DNA of 64,000 nt from Siphonodentalium dalli (GCA_032622095.1 CP136066.1:103811319-103875318), one strand, 5' to 3'; shown: positions 11,541 through 22,948, counted from the stretch's first letter. A program made the numbers and translations. The notes: generated by a model from the sequence alone, not told the origin.

Positions 11541-12790
11541 ATCGTAAAATAGTATAGCAGTGTGCAGCCAATCAGAATGCGAGAAAGTCACGTGAGATAT
11601 AATATGTTACGATCAGTAGGATTCATTCATGCCTATACTATTCTTTTTCTATTTATAATAACAAACTCATTTCGCGCAATCGGGTTGCCGCCTGAAGATA
11701 CGGCCAATCTGAAACTATACCTTGCACGATACTTGTTGCAGTATCGGTATATTATTAGATTTATTGGTTAAAGACACGGTTGGCCTTGGCGGTGGGCATC
11801 CTGTGAAAATATCTCCACCCGTCAAAAACCGTCACAAACAGAAAGAACATCAAAATGTAGATAGACTTTGTCCGTATACAAATAAGAAATATCGCATAAA
11901 CAGTATGTTTTTGTCATATGTTTGACCAATGTTATGTAAACAAAGGCATAAACAGTTACTTTTCTGGTGTTTGTTTATATTATGATGGTAAACATAAAGA
12001 GCGTTCTTTGTTGGTGAATACCTGATATGGAACTAATAAAGAGCGTTTATGCCATTTGTGTGTGATTAGCCAGTAGCATTGTGCTGTCTTCAGTTACACA
12101 ATCAGGCTCTTGCTTAGGTAAAATATAGTAGGTATTTATGATAACATGCTGTTTACGCGATGGTCATGTTATATATGAACGGAACTGTATGCGTTTTAAT
12201 GTTTTTCTGTTTACGGTGTTTGGAAAAAATATGAATATTTTCGACAATTAAGGCCGCGCGTGCCTTTAATTGTAATGATCTTACAAAGGTTCGATCATAG
12301 CTATCCAATGGTTTTCATAGTTTGTCTGTTTAGTTGGCAAGCGACCATTCCTAATTTTGTAATGCCAGTAGACGTTATTTATAACTTACTTTCCGTTTTC
12401 TAAAAGTTCGCCAAAATGTCTTTGCTAATGACGTATTTATAGAAATAAAAATGCATGAATCACGAACAGATGATGTTAGGTGTAACTAATAACAATAGTT
12501 AAGCTCCCCTGCCATCGTCAAAAGAATGCCGTAAATTGTAAAATCTGAGACCGATTTACAAAATTCACGGTAAATAAAATGTGACAAAATCAGACACAGA
12601 AATTGTGAGAGAATTGACACCAATGTTCGATATAATATAATAAATAATGAATGTCTTGTCGTTGACTATGCCAAAATAGTGGTCCTCGAGGAGAAATAGT
12701 CCACTCGCCTGCGGCCCATGGACTATTCCTCCTCTTGGACCACTATTTTGGCATAGTCAATTCATTTTCTGTATAATATTACCTATTTTG
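11541..12790 (-). mobile_element. Element P, copy 2, interrupted by a TTAA MITE
   Basis: The reverse complement of the element at 10715-11540, arm by arm: the T-rich piece at about 11380-11450 pairs with 11620-11700, 11160-11330 pairs with 12270-12410, and 10920-11160 pairs with 12405-12650. The hairpin recurs at about 12652-12762. The outermost inverted repeat at the right end is mostly missing. A 63-bp block (11478-11540) is repeated directly at 11541-11603, where the two copies meet. The MITE at 11768-12269 lies inside it. Confidence 0.75.
11768..12269. mobile_element. TTAA MITE, family 1, copy A
   Basis: Bounded by TTAA at 11768-11771 and 12266-12269. The termini are imperfect inverted repeats whose best form, from the related copy at 57999, is TTAAAGGCACGGGCGGCGTT. 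The uninterrupted partner arm has TTCA (complement TGAA) at 11321-11324 exactly where the element lies here, so the TTAA is a target-site duplication. No ORF. The interior contains ATAAAGAGCGTTCTTTG and a second AATAAAGAGCGTTTATG. Best explained as a non-autonomous piggyBac-type element. Confidence 0.8.
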
Positions 12791-13356
12791 ATCGTTGGTC
12801 GGAAAACGTATACTGACAAACCGTTCAATTTCTTTAATAGAAACATGAAAATGTTCAGTACACAAAGGTGGAAATGCGGCTCGGTTAGAACAGAACCTTC
12901 TATGCGTGGGAAGCACCGCTACGATATGTCACGTGCGTGTATTGTTTGATTATTTGCTGACGAATAACAAAAACATGCGACCAATTAACAAAAACATGCG
13001 ACCAATTGATGAACCTGGAATGAAGTGTAATTACATGCACCATTCAAAAACTCGTATTCATCCGCCATTGAGTTCACGCGAATTAACAATATGTGAATGT
13101 ATGGTGCCCAATTGTGCAACGCGTGCAATATATGTGTATACACCGAGTTAAGATTCCGAGTAAAAGGTAGTATCAATCAAGGTGTAAATAGACTCGACTG
13201 TGGGTGTTCTTGTGCTTTGACGGCCGTAAAAGCCATATTTACATATGAAAGGCATGCACGATAAACACTAGATCATGCCACGAATATCTACTCTCGATTT
13301 GGCTATACTGTCGTATCGTGCATTAATATATGATGCATTATATGATGTTATATTCT
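12791..13356. other. Intergenic, no gene seen
   Basis: No ORF with recognisable content. A short direct repeat (AACAAAAACATGCGACCAAT twice) occurs near 12966-13005. Confidence 0.5.
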
Positions 13357-13640
13357 TGTCATTGACGTGACTACTCGGTCTTTGTTCGGGTGGGGGAGGG
13401 GATGTTCAACTTCTAATTTGCAACTGTACCAAATCTTCAACACGCAAAATGTTCAGTTATGTTGTTGCATTCGACCTCTTCCCTCCATGCAACAGAATGC
13501 CATGACTGGTATCATGATAAGTTTTTATAAATTACACGAAGTCTCCATCCAACCGATAAATTCTGGGTCATTGAATCTAACATTGAAACTTATATTCAAT
13601 CTAAAATTTCCAGTTGTTGTTATGTCAGGAATCTAGTTTT
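13357..13640. repeat. Duplicated segment, copy 1
   Basis: Near-identical to 17366-17708 in the same orientation, beginning at TGTCATTGACGTGACTACTC and ending at a TATG-CAGGAATC-type block. The second copy has about 60 extra bases near 17600-17660. The high identity indicates a recent local duplication. No gene is evident. Confidence 0.8.
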
Positions 13641-14166
13641 TGTGGAACTGTCGTAGTGATCATATTCCACCAGTTCAAAACATGGGCGCTTTTGGGGAAC
13701 TTTATAACATTGAAATATATAACGCAGGTAATATATTTCTTATTTAATACATGTTCATTAATAATGTATATTACAGTAGGCGACGGTCCAAGCTCGAGAT
13801 TGCACGATGACTTTAGTGAGCCAATTACGTTTTACATCACTTACAATAATAAAATCCCCCCACCCAGGTAATCAATTCACGCTTATCGCGAAATCGGCTC
13901 ACAAAAGTTTCGTGAATCATATGATTTCGATCTAGGACCTTCAACTACCATGCAATACATTATTAAGGAATAGGTATTAACTCAGAAATATATCATCTCC
14001 GCAATGTTCAATGCTATACAGTTTCCCGTCAAAACCTAAAATAGTTCCTATGTCAGTTTAGAACTGGTGGATCACCGTCCCCAACGGGCGTAGCCAGCGT
14101 AGATAGATTCACCATTCATGGCATTATATATAAAATCAGTTTCAAGTGAGACAGTAACAAAAATCA
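13641..14166. other. Fragments of dispersed repeats, no gene
   Basis: The stretch with CATATTCCACCAGT (about 13663) and the one at about 13780-13910 (GGCGACGGTCC, GGTAATCAATTC, ATCGGCTCAC) recur at 48570-48660 and 49126-49260, and part recurs at 37230-37310. They look like pieces of one old repeat family. Confidence 0.5.
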
Positions 14167-15043
14167 TCTCCTATATTTTTGAGAACTAAGTATATAAATA
14201 TATAAATATATGTGTCCTTTATAGACTCGAAAACGGCTGGACCGATTGGGCTCAAACTTCCCATCTAAGGGTAAAAACACACGGGAATGGTCATCGCGGC
14301 ATTTTGGAGAAGCTCAGAGCACCCGTTCTCCACTATCAATCATCAAAATCACCGTCCTCGGCACTTCAGGGGTTAAGGCAGTCACGCTCTTTATATTGAC
14401 CAAATTTGGCGTTGCTAAACGGTCACCTATGCGTACGAAACTACGGAAACAAAACGCACCCGAACGGCGGAATGCATTTATCTTGATTAAAAAGGCAGAA
14501 TTAACTCATTGGAAAACAACAAATGCGTGTCGTGTGATTCTTATGTCTGTCGTTCCTAGGAACGGGGGAGATTTTCATCGAATCATACCTCTTTTAGGGA
14601 CGGGTACCATAATTTCTCTTGATTACAAAGGCAGAATTAATCAATGACATGCGTGTTGTGTGATTCTTATGTCTGTCGTTCTTAGGAAGGGGGGGGGGGG
14701 ATTTCATCAGGTCACTTTAAATCATACCTCTTTTAGGGACGGGTACAATAATTTCTCTTGATTATAAGGCAGAATTAACTCAATGAAAAACAAAAAATGC
14801 GTGTTGTGTGATTCTTATGTCTGTCGTTCCTAGGAAGGGGGGAGATTTTCATCGGGTCAGTTTTTCCTCCCGATGTACCGTAAATCATACCTCTTTTAGG
14901 GACGGGTACCATCATTTCTCTTGATTAAAAAGGCAGAATTAACTCATTGAAAAACAAAAAATTAAATTAAAAAATTAAAACGGCATAATTTAAAAAATGT
15001 CATGTTTCTGACCAACCACGCCAGTGGCGGGCTAACTTGCTAG
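14167..15043 (+). mobile_element. Non-autonomous Helitron, tandem copy 1
   Basis: The 5' end begins TCTCCTATATTTTTGAGA after an A. The 3' end has the hairpin CGCC-AGT-GGCG at about 15019-15029 and CTAG at 15040-15043. The next Helitron starts at the very next base. The subterminal stretch with CCTTTATAGACTCG and GGCTCAAACTTCCCATC is the conserved 5' region shared with copy 2. It contains a minisatellite (14526-14950) and no Rep/helicase ORF; an open frame over 14246-14647 spans repeat units and is not credible as a gene. Confidence 0.8.
14526..14950. repeat. Minisatellite inside Helitron, about 3 units of 126-150 bp
   Basis: Units begin near 14526, 14652 and 14800 with CGTGTTGTGTGATTCTTATG (one change in the first) and share GTCTGTCGTTCCTAGGAA, CATACCTCTTTTAGGGACGG and a GGCAGAATTAA block. 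Units differ by insertions, one with a G run near 14690-14700. Confidence 0.85.
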
Positions 15044-15741
15044 TCTACTATATATATTTGAGACTTCCGTATGTATATGTGTGTACTTTATAGAATCGAA
15101 AACGACTTGTCAGATCGAGCTCAAACTTCCTATCTAAGGGTAAAAACCCACGGAAATGGTCGACGTCGCATTTTGGACAAGCTCTGAGCACTCATTATCC
15201 ACTCCCAATCATCAAAATCACCGCAAACGGCACTGCGGTGGTTAATCGCGTTGATAATTAAAGAGCGTTCCTATCCGCAGTGTAGTTGATAAAGATCGTA
15301 TGTGCGCAATGTGATTCTTACGTCTGGGTCTGGCCGTGTGCGTTAGTATATAGACATGAGCGTGTTGTGTGATTCTTACATACTTAGGGCTTCCTAGGAA
15401 CGCGGATCGGGTCAGTTTTCCCGCCCTATGTGATCAGGGTGTTGTGTGATTCTTACGCCCTAGGTGATCTTCACCTTGAAACGGGTACCCACAATATCTT
15501 CACCTTGAAACGGGTAGCCACAAATGATATATATATGTGTCCTTTATAGACTCGAACTGATTGAGCTCAAACTTGCTACCCACGGGAAGTGTGGTGGACG
15601 GGTTAAATTGTGACCCCGACCTGACCTTGACCTTGAAAATAATCAATTCAAGGTCAAATCGGGTAAAAAAAAATTTAATTAAAAAAATAAAAAATTGTCA
15701 TGTTTCTGACGAACGCCGCCAGTGGCGGGCTAACCTGCTAG
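15044..15741 (+). mobile_element. Non-autonomous Helitron, tandem copy 2
   Basis: Starts TCTACTATATATATTTGAGA, a classical Helitron 5' terminus, directly abutting the CTAG of copy 1. Ends with a hairpin around 15717-15730 and CTAG at 15738-15741, followed by T. Another internal GTGTCCTTTATAGACTCGAA near 15537 suggests a chimera whose last 200 bases come from a relative of the element ending at 2612. No coding capacity. Confidence 0.8.
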
Positions 15742-16513
15742 TTGTATATACAATAAGGGCGCCACCCTGCCCCCCATTTCTAGTACGTGCGATTCGGAGG
15801 ATTTTGAAGTGTTACGCAATATTCACACCCTCTGTTAAAGATGGTTTATATCTTTGTAAACATGTGTTTTACAGTTACCGGAATATAAAATATCAGATAT
15901 GATTCGAAGACCCCTGTCCGGAAATGCTTCTATCGATTAATATCTAATATATTTCGAATATGTTCTGGCCTAAAACGTGTGTTGTTAGCTAACGAACAGT
16001 AGTGGTTACTGATAACAAAGACCAGAAATTTTATTGTGTATTTTTTCTCTCACAAATATACGTTAATTAGACTCATTATCGCTTATAACGATGGAATAAA
16101 ACAATACAAACAATTAATTTGGGACATTTGACGTTCGGAGTGAAGTTATAGGAACGCCCTAATGATCTATATCGCTATATGGTATCACCTGAATGGTCTG
16201 TTCTTAAAATAGAGCAATAAAGTGTCCCATTTAATCATCTCATTTTATTATAAAATATTCGAAATAAAATCAATAACAACTGATAGAAGCGTTTCCGCAC
16301 AGGGATCTTCAATTCATATCTATTATTTTATACCCACGAAACTATTTAAAAATTGTCATATGAAGAGATAATCCATATTTAACAGGTACTCGGGATTCAT
16401 TTGCCCATTTTATCCGGTGTTCTGGATTCAACAAAAAGGCGGGTACGCCACTTATGTGGAATCAAATTATTCAAATGTTGATTATTTCTCAGCTAAAAAG
16501 ACAAATCTCAATT
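15742..16513. other. Intergenic, no gene seen
   Basis: AT-rich, with no recognisable coding or repeat structure. Confidence 0.5.
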
Positions 16514-16942
16514 TGTGACCCGCCATATCAAATCCAGTCGGAAGTCGGGATTTTTTTTTACCCTGTGCCAATGCATTCTCTTATATATGCGAGTCGACCA
16601 TATGTCGCCTCGCATATATAAGAGAATGCATTGGCCTAACAATTTTTTATCATGTTTTTTAAATAAATGTTTCTTACAATTTTTAGGACATAAAATAAAA
16701 AAACATCCATTACCCTGCAGGGAGCCCCACACATATATAGAAGCATATAGAAGAGTGTCGTATGCTCATGTTTGTATGGGGCTCTGTATGGGTGAAATTA
16801 TAAAATTGTTAAAGAATACAAGAACTAAAATTGTAAGGCCAATGCATTCTCTTATATATGCGACTCGCATATATAAGAGAATGCATTGGCACAGGGTAAA
16901 AAAAATCCCGACTTCCGACTGGATTTGATATGGCGGGTCACA
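16514..16942. mobile_element. Double-hairpin palindromic element
   Basis: Inverted arms of about 83 bp (16514-16596 and 16861-16942) start TGTGACCCGCCATATCAAAT and include a CCCTGTGCCAATGCATTCTC block. Inside, two further hairpins built from GCCAATGCATTCTCTTATAT lie at about 16567-16636 and 16838-16893. Related palindromes occur at 18819, 47347 and 51891, with a fragment near 43770. Frames across these arms encode a recurring RIYKRMHW peptide only because the DNA is repeated. No transposase. Confidence 0.75.
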
Positions 16943-17091
16943 TATTAGCGTGAAATAACACTGACTTGTATTCGATATTTTCTTAACCGGTACGCACGAT
17001 TCACCACTCTCTGTTAACATGTATTCAGGATTCATGGGGGTATAGGGGTGACACCTTCATCAAATCGATTGTGCGAAACAACATGCACTCG

Positions 17092-17200
17092 GGGAGAGCT
17101 TTCCGATGAATGGCAACAAGCCATATTTCCGACTAAATCCTGAAAAGTTACCCACAATTCTTCTGTGGTTAAGCAGTCGATTAATTAGGGCATTACTGTA
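17092..17200. mobile_element. Half copy of CAGTAATGCCC MITE
   Basis: Corresponds to one arm of the palindromic MITE at 42933-43149: GAGAGCTTTCCGATGAA, GCAACAAGCCATATTTCCGA, then the terminus GGGCATTACTG followed by TA. The other arm is absent. Confidence 0.7.
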
Positions 17201-17365
17201 TTTGCCCTTATGTACCGTATGATGAAATATCGACACGATCCTGCATATAATCTGATGACATTCAGAAGTACAATCAACCTTTTATCGCACATGTCTAGAC
17301 GCGTAATCAGAAGAAACCAAGCACGACTCGTTGACATGCGCGTATAGTATATGATGCAACATCCA

Positions 17366-17708
17366 TGTCATTGACGTGACTACTCGGTCTTTGTTCGGGT
17401 GGGGAGGGGATGTTCAACTTCGAATTTGCAACCGTACCAAATCTTCAACACGCATAATTTTCAGTTATGTTGTTGCATTTGACCTCTCCCCTCCATGCAA
17501 CAGAATGCCATGACTGGTATCATAAGTTTGGTAAGTTTTTATAAATTACATGAAGTCTCCATCCAACCTATACATTCTGGGTAATTGAATCTAACATTAA
17601 GACCAATGTCAGAAATGTTTGACTTATGGTCACAGATACTTTGCCTTGGATATTGGTTTGAAACTTATATTCAGTCTGAGATTTCCAGTTGTTATGCCAG
17701 GAATCCAG
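17366..17708. repeat. Duplicated segment, copy 2
   Basis: Partner of 13357-13640, with an extra stretch near 17600-17660. The longer copy may be ancestral or may carry an insertion; no target duplication is obvious. Confidence 0.8.
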
Positions 17709-18818
17709 TTAGAAACCAGACGTGGTATATTAAGTACGCTTATAGATACCTAAAAAATTCATTTTTATTTGAATATGAATGCTATGATTATATAAGTGAC
17801 CCTTTAAGATATCGAATATATATACAATAAATATGTCTAAATTCTATATCTAACAAAATAGTGTTTTTATGGAACTTTTCGGCTCAATTCCGTTATTTTA
17901 TCCACTCTAACATCTCATAATTTATAAACATTAGCTTACTATCTGGAATTAAGCTTTAACGTTTTGATAACTAAATACTCATTGACGAGTAGCTCCATCA
18001 AGAAATGTTAAGATAATATGTTCAGAAACGGCTATTTGTTGAACTTATTATCTGAACATTTCCTACCATTGAAGATGAATCATTCACATGATATGTAACG
18101 TATCCGGAGTTTCAACGAGGATATTGTTATTAAATGTAATTGATCTCACCAATCTGGAAATCATATGATCAACAGTGACCCAATACACAGTACGTGTCGT
18201 TCAGAATCAGAAATGAGGATTAATCACACTGGGACTGGTTGGCTCATGTTCGCTTGTTTGAATTTCGAAATAATATTTGAAATTGAAGATCTCTCAAACT
18301 TATTGGGAGGAGGCAAGTTTTGGACTCATCCTGTTGGCTATATATATATGTAATGATAGAGATTGCATGAAACTATTTAATGACTTTCACACCAACACTG
18401 CTTGAAATACGAAGACACTCATAAATGAAGACGACGTCCCAATAGGTTACATGACATGTTAATTATATGCTTGACTTTTTTAAATTGGGTCTTGGATACT
18501 GAATTGCGCTTTAGATAACATGGATGATACTGCATGGTGTGCAAAATACAGGTATGCGCAGATTTCTAAGGCGTAAAAGGAAGAATAGAGAAGTTTAGAC
18601 TTTATAAAACTTCTAACTTCGCCCGTCAAGAAATATGGGATTATACACTATATATTCTTCACGCTGTGGTGGGAGATCATAACGAATGTAAAACAAATAT
18701 AGCCTATATATAGACTATGCACAACTGATTTTGTGCTTGATGGGCGAACTTATAAGTGTTATCAATCTAAACATCTCTAATGATCGATAAACTGGCTTAC
18801 GCGGTCAAGGTAAACATT
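17709..18818. other. Intergenic, one short dispersed repeat
   Basis: The stretch at about 17975-18080 (ATTGACGAGTAG, ATCTGAACA in inverted pairs) has a relative at about 53165-53260. No gene recognised. Confidence 0.5.
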
Positions 18819-18965
18819 GTTAGGCCAATGTATTCTCTTATGTATGCGAGGCTCCATATGGGAGACTCGTATATATAAGAGAATGCATTGGCACATGGTT
18901 TTCGCAAAATTTCAGGAAGCTCCAATCATGGAAGGGATATTGGCTAAAAATTAGTCATTTTTGGT
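18819..18965. mobile_element. Palindromic element, GCCAATGCATTCTC family
   Basis: A hairpin at 18824-18893 with arms related to AATGCATTCTCTTATATATG, followed by a flank (CGCAAAATTTCAGGAA) that also follows the hairpin at 47347-47458. The shared flank shows that the unit is longer than the palindrome. Confidence 0.65.
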
Positions 18966-19213
18966 GGGAGTGGATTGACTTTGAAACATTTACACTGAAT
19001 TGCTTTTTCATTTTTCTCAACCAGGTGACAGAGAAGTTTCGGAATTTGTGATGTCATATTCAAATGCCGTTCACAAAGCAACATTGTTTACGATGTCCAC
19101 TGGCAATATATAAGAACACACGACGATTGTCTTTTTTAAACCTGACGGAACTGTCACGTGATGATTGCAGGGGTCATGTGACAGGTGACACCCCAGACAC
19201 CTGATTCTCAGCT

Positions 19214-19779
19214 TCACCTGAATAGATGTGAAGCATATATTTTATTCATACAGTGAGGGTCGGCCCCTTCTCCCTCACTCCATTCACACATGTCCCTGCA
19301 TTTATGCCCCTGGTATCCAGAAACTCCGTGCTTATCCGTGCAGATGTCACAATAAGTCTTGCACTTCTCAATAGTATACCGTCCTTCAGATCTTTTTGAA
19401 CCACGAATATACCTCCCACTCATGCACTCTATATCAACACTGTATCCGTTTGTAAGTTCGCAGTCATGCGCACACTTCTTTCCGTCGTAGAGTTCTTTCC
19501 CCCAAGTTTGCACGCACGACAGACACTCCAACATGCAGAATTTAAACTGATATTTTGGATCTATGGCGGCTGAGTATGTTAAACTGACCACCGCTGCTAT
19601 CACTATTGTGTACCCGTAACCTGAAAAAGAAGAACGACAAATCGTTACAAACAAGAATTGATATTCGGCCACTTGTAGGGCCTCACCCCCACCAATCCCG
19701 ACCATAATTTTCAATAGTTGGAAATTTCATGACAAAAATTCCAATAGTTGTATACACTTATACATTTAGTTCCTCTCAT
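19214..19779 (-). CDS. Putative secreted precursor with two eclosion-hormone-like domains
   Basis: Inferred model: exon 1 19779-19764, intron 19763-19621, exon 2 19620-19214, 140 residues. The 3' splice site is strong (a pyrimidine-rich tract ending CAG). The donor GTATAAGT is weak, but the join keeps frame (phase 1) and gives a textbook signal peptide: basic start MRGTK, hydrophobic core about residues 9-21, small residues SAA before a likely cut after residue 24. Two six-cysteine domains follow: C34, C38, C41, C55, C59, C71 and C92, C96, C99, C113, C117, C129. Each has the spacing C-x3-C-x2-C-x13-C-x3-C-x11-C. K81-R82 between them is a plausible prohormone-convertase site. Arthropod eclosion hormone has C-x3-C-x2-C-x12-C-x3-C-x10-C, so by pattern these are EH-like peptides, probably secreted neuropeptides. 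The stop TGA lies within CAG|GTGAAG, itself a possible donor, so further exons cannot be excluded. The AATAAA near the end lies inside the coding part. Another small disulfide-rich family remains possible. Confidence 0.6.
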
Positions 19780-20301
19780 AGCAGTTTACTAATCTGTTTA
19801 TTTAAATGTGTCCTGCAAGGTAGCAATGTAATGTCAATAATACAAGTTAATACACAGTCATGTGAATAAATAAATTCCAGTAATGTTCATTACCTGAACA
19901 CACATATGAAACTGAAAGCAACGCATTTCCTTCAAGTACAGACTGGTATGTTTTATGAACCATAGATTCGTGGTCACTAGTCTATTTGTAATGTCAAACC
20001 TCCATATCTTTCTCAGGACAGCTCCAAAGTGATGTGAAACACTCCGGTGAGGCTATCAAATAGAAATGGAGAATAATCTTGTTCAAAGTAGTAATTTTTA
20101 CAAATAGTATATCCAAATTGACAATACACATTCATTCTTATATATGATGGCGAAATCGTTTGTTTCAAATTTTCGGCAATGTTGATAGAATGTCACATTC
20201 CTCCAGTTGTCATGGCGCCTCAATACTAATTTATCAGTTTCAAGCACCAGAACAAATACATACGAGTTTGTTCTGACGCGATGGTAAAACGAGAACCGGA
20301 G
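19780..20301. other. Upstream of the EH-like gene, no further gene seen
   Basis: A TTTAAATAA about 20 bases before the proposed start codon (minus strand) could act as a TATA-like element, but the 5' UTR is unknown. The rest is AT-rich and unassigned. Confidence 0.3.
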
Positions 20302-21056
20302 GCATGACAAACGAGTGCAATAACGTTAAAATGTTCACAAAACTGTTTTGTTCTATGTTTATTGCACACTCTGAAGATTGTAGCTTGTACTATGCTAATA
20401 TTTGGGTCAATATTGTTTATTTAATTGCACAAACGTGTGCTTAGTGTATACTTGATACCTAATAATTTCGTGAAGAAATTGTCTGTTACGGTTGACGTCG
20501 CCAATGACGTTGTTGACGTAATCGGTTTGTATTGTTCAAGAACAATACACAATTGTTTATTGAACGTTTTGAAATCTTCTGTATTTTTCTGTATTTCGCA
20601 CAAATAAGCCATTGGGTGCGCAATAAATAGATAGAACGACACAAGTGTGTGAACTGCATGGTTAACGTTATTGCACGAGTTTGTTGTGACGCGATGGTAA
20701 AACGAGAACCGGAGGTTCGAGTTTTACCTTGCGGCACGACAAACGAGTGCAATAACGTTAACATGTTCACACAACTGTGTTGTTCTATGTTTATTGCACA
20801 CTCTGAAGGTTGCAGATTGTAACGTACTAACATTTAGGTCGATATTGTTGTATTTAATTGAACAAACGTTAACGTGTGTTTAATGTAGACTATACCCCAT
20901 AATTTTGCGAAGACATTTTCTGTTAATGTTGACGTCACCAGTGACGTAATATGTTTGTATTGTTGAAGAACAATTACAAATTGTTTTATTGAACGTTTCA
21001 ATTCTTCTGTATTTTGCTGTATTTCGCACAAATAAGCCATTGGGTGTGCAATAAAA
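20302..21056. repeat. Direct duplication of about 340 bp around a 99-bp hairpin
   Basis: Two units (about 20302-20640 and 20734-21056) share CGACAAACGAGTGCAATAAC, GTTCTATGTTTATTGCAC, a TTGACGTC-ACC block and CGCACAAATAAGCCATTGGG. Between them 20662-20760 folds back on itself, with arms containing TAACGTTATTGCAC and GGTAAAAC. Each unit also begins and ends with GTGCAATAA-type inverted words, so these are probably two copies of one small inverted-repeat element. Confidence 0.75.
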
Positions 21057-21394
21057 TAAGAGCTGGGCTGTCGTCCTGTGTATACTGCAACAGGATTTTC
21101 GTATTCAGTGAAGGCCAACCCTGTGTTATTGGTTACAGGAAAATAGCCCGATTTCTCGTCCCCGAATTCTGTCATCTGCGCTTGCAAGACATTTTTTTCA
21201 AAATGATACGCTAACTTTTTTCTATTTCAAATATTTCTCAGCTCTAACATAGCTTTATCAGGTGGAAGAAGCTTATTTACTGTCATTCGCTATGTCATGG
21301 TCTGTTTTTGGGTTGAACATGGTCAATTTGAAAAATTGGGTAACATTGCGAATTTTGTGTGTGCAAACCAAGGGGCATACCACAAATTTTACAA

Positions 21395-21504
21395 AGAAGA
21401 TAAAGTATAGGTAACGTATTTATCGACATATTTTGATACCAGGAAAAATTAAAAGCGAATATTATTATGTGTATTTTGGAGCGCAAACCGCCATGTGGCT
21501 TTAA
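21395..21504. mobile_element. TTAA MITE, family 2, terminal fragment
   Basis: Contains TTTTGGAGCGCAAACCGCCA and ends with TTAA at 21501-21504, matching the right end of the copy at 2770-3165. The left half is missing. Confidence 0.65.
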
Positions 21505-22649
21505 CGTAATGTGTCGTGTACGTACCGTTTTGAAGTTTCAAACGCATTTCTCTGTACGCAGGTAATGATGTAAATTTCCCCAATCTAAAATAATAACTCC
21601 GCGCAGTGCAGTCACACCAATGGTTTAGAAATTCGGCTAATTTTCTGATGTTCTCAACACAGATGTATCACAGTAAACAGTCGTGTGTTGTTTGGAGTAT
21701 AACTATTATAGTCGGCATGTTGGTAAACAGAGAGCACGTGATCTGGAAAGTTTATGGTTTCACATCGAGCCATTATTCTTTCCGAATACGTCAATGAATC
21801 AAGTTTCTTCCAGACTTTTCACAAACAATTTTTATATCAAAAGGAATAAAGAAACCAAAGTCCGCGCCAAAAAGTCGGCTCATGTGTATAGTCGAATAGA
21901 ATTGCCTGAAAAGGGCACGGCTCGAGGAGATCACGCCATTGGACAGACCTTTATCGCGTCATGGCATGGAAAATGAAGTTCCGAAACAATTCTATACGTT
22001 CGTGACACTAATTATGATGATATTAATGAAAGCACTATTATGCTGCAAATTGTTCAAACGCCACTACAAACACAAGGTCCATAGTCGATTGATAAATGTC
22101 AACAAGTTGGTCCGCGTGAAAGAAATGCATTTGAATACATTCGCGTATGCACCGACCAGCAGGGTTCACAGGTAGTAGAAGACCATGTGTATTGCATCAT
22201 CATTCGATCGTTTAGTACAAGTGTGACCTAGTGACACAAATCTGACGTGTAATCAGGTCATGTACTATATTGCCCGGGAAGCTATGCCAGAAATGATGCA
22301 ATCCATGTATGAGATTCGATGGCTGCATGCTATCGGAAAAAGTCATTGATTGGAGTTTTGAGGTTAAAGCGACTCCTAATGTTCAGCGATCAGTTCAGGA
22401 CTATTAAATATCAAAGGTCAGATTAGACACGAAATTTAGCAAACTTTCTAAAGCCAATTTTCACATATCCATGCAAAGAGAAAAATGAAATTTCTCGAGA
22501 TCAACATCATTCGTATGACAAAGACATCGCGCAATTCGACGTAATCATCCTTTGAAAACGATCACAAAAGCTCATAATTGAGAACACTCTTTATGATCCT
22601 ATGCTTTTGGGCGATGTATGCATAAACGCTCTTTATAAGAGACACTAGT
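21505..22649. other. Intergenic, no gene supported
   Basis: A frame over 21939-22175 has a hydrophobic patch and a basic tail but no recognisable domain. Near 22585-22640 the words CACTCTTTATG and CGCTCTTTATAAG belong to the recurrent motif discussed in the findings; part of this stretch reappears inverted near 50262-50320. Confidence 0.4.
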
Positions 22650-22948
22650 TTAAAGCCACATAGCGGTTTGCGCTCAAAAATATACCAAGTATATTATTCG
22701 CTTTTGAATTTTTCCCCGCGGTATCGAAAGAGGTTGATTCTAATCATTCTATACTTGAACTACCTTTCTACAGTCACAAAAAGACGCATTGAAGTCATAA
22801 AAATACAACTTTGAGCATGGTGTCTGGTTACCAAACACACAACAGCTAGGTGCAATGCATGGCGTAGAAAAGAGCGACCCTTGTTAGTCTATTCCTGATA
22901 TGGTACGTAGCGAATATTTGGAAGCTCGAATGAGCCATGTCCCTTTAA
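22650..22948. mobile_element. TTAA MITE, family 2, copy b
   Basis: TTAA borders at 22650-22653 and 22945-22948. Left terminus TTAAAGCCACATAGCGGTTT; right terminus, read inward, TTAAAGGGACATGGCTCATT. The interior is a shortened version of the copy at 48664-49094, including AAAAGAGCG and CTATTCCTGATATGG. Non-coding. Confidence 0.8.

Noticed and set aside
14246-14647. 133-codon frame inside the Helitron
   Set aside because: It runs across minisatellite units and terminal sequence, with no Rep, helicase or other domain.
19860-19930. Alternative first exon for the EH-like gene (ATG followed by CAG|GTAATG on the minus strand near 19900)
   Set aside because: The donor is better, but it is in phase 0 and joining it to the acceptor at 19620 gives an immediate stop. 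The phase-1 exon at 19764-19779 keeps the frame.
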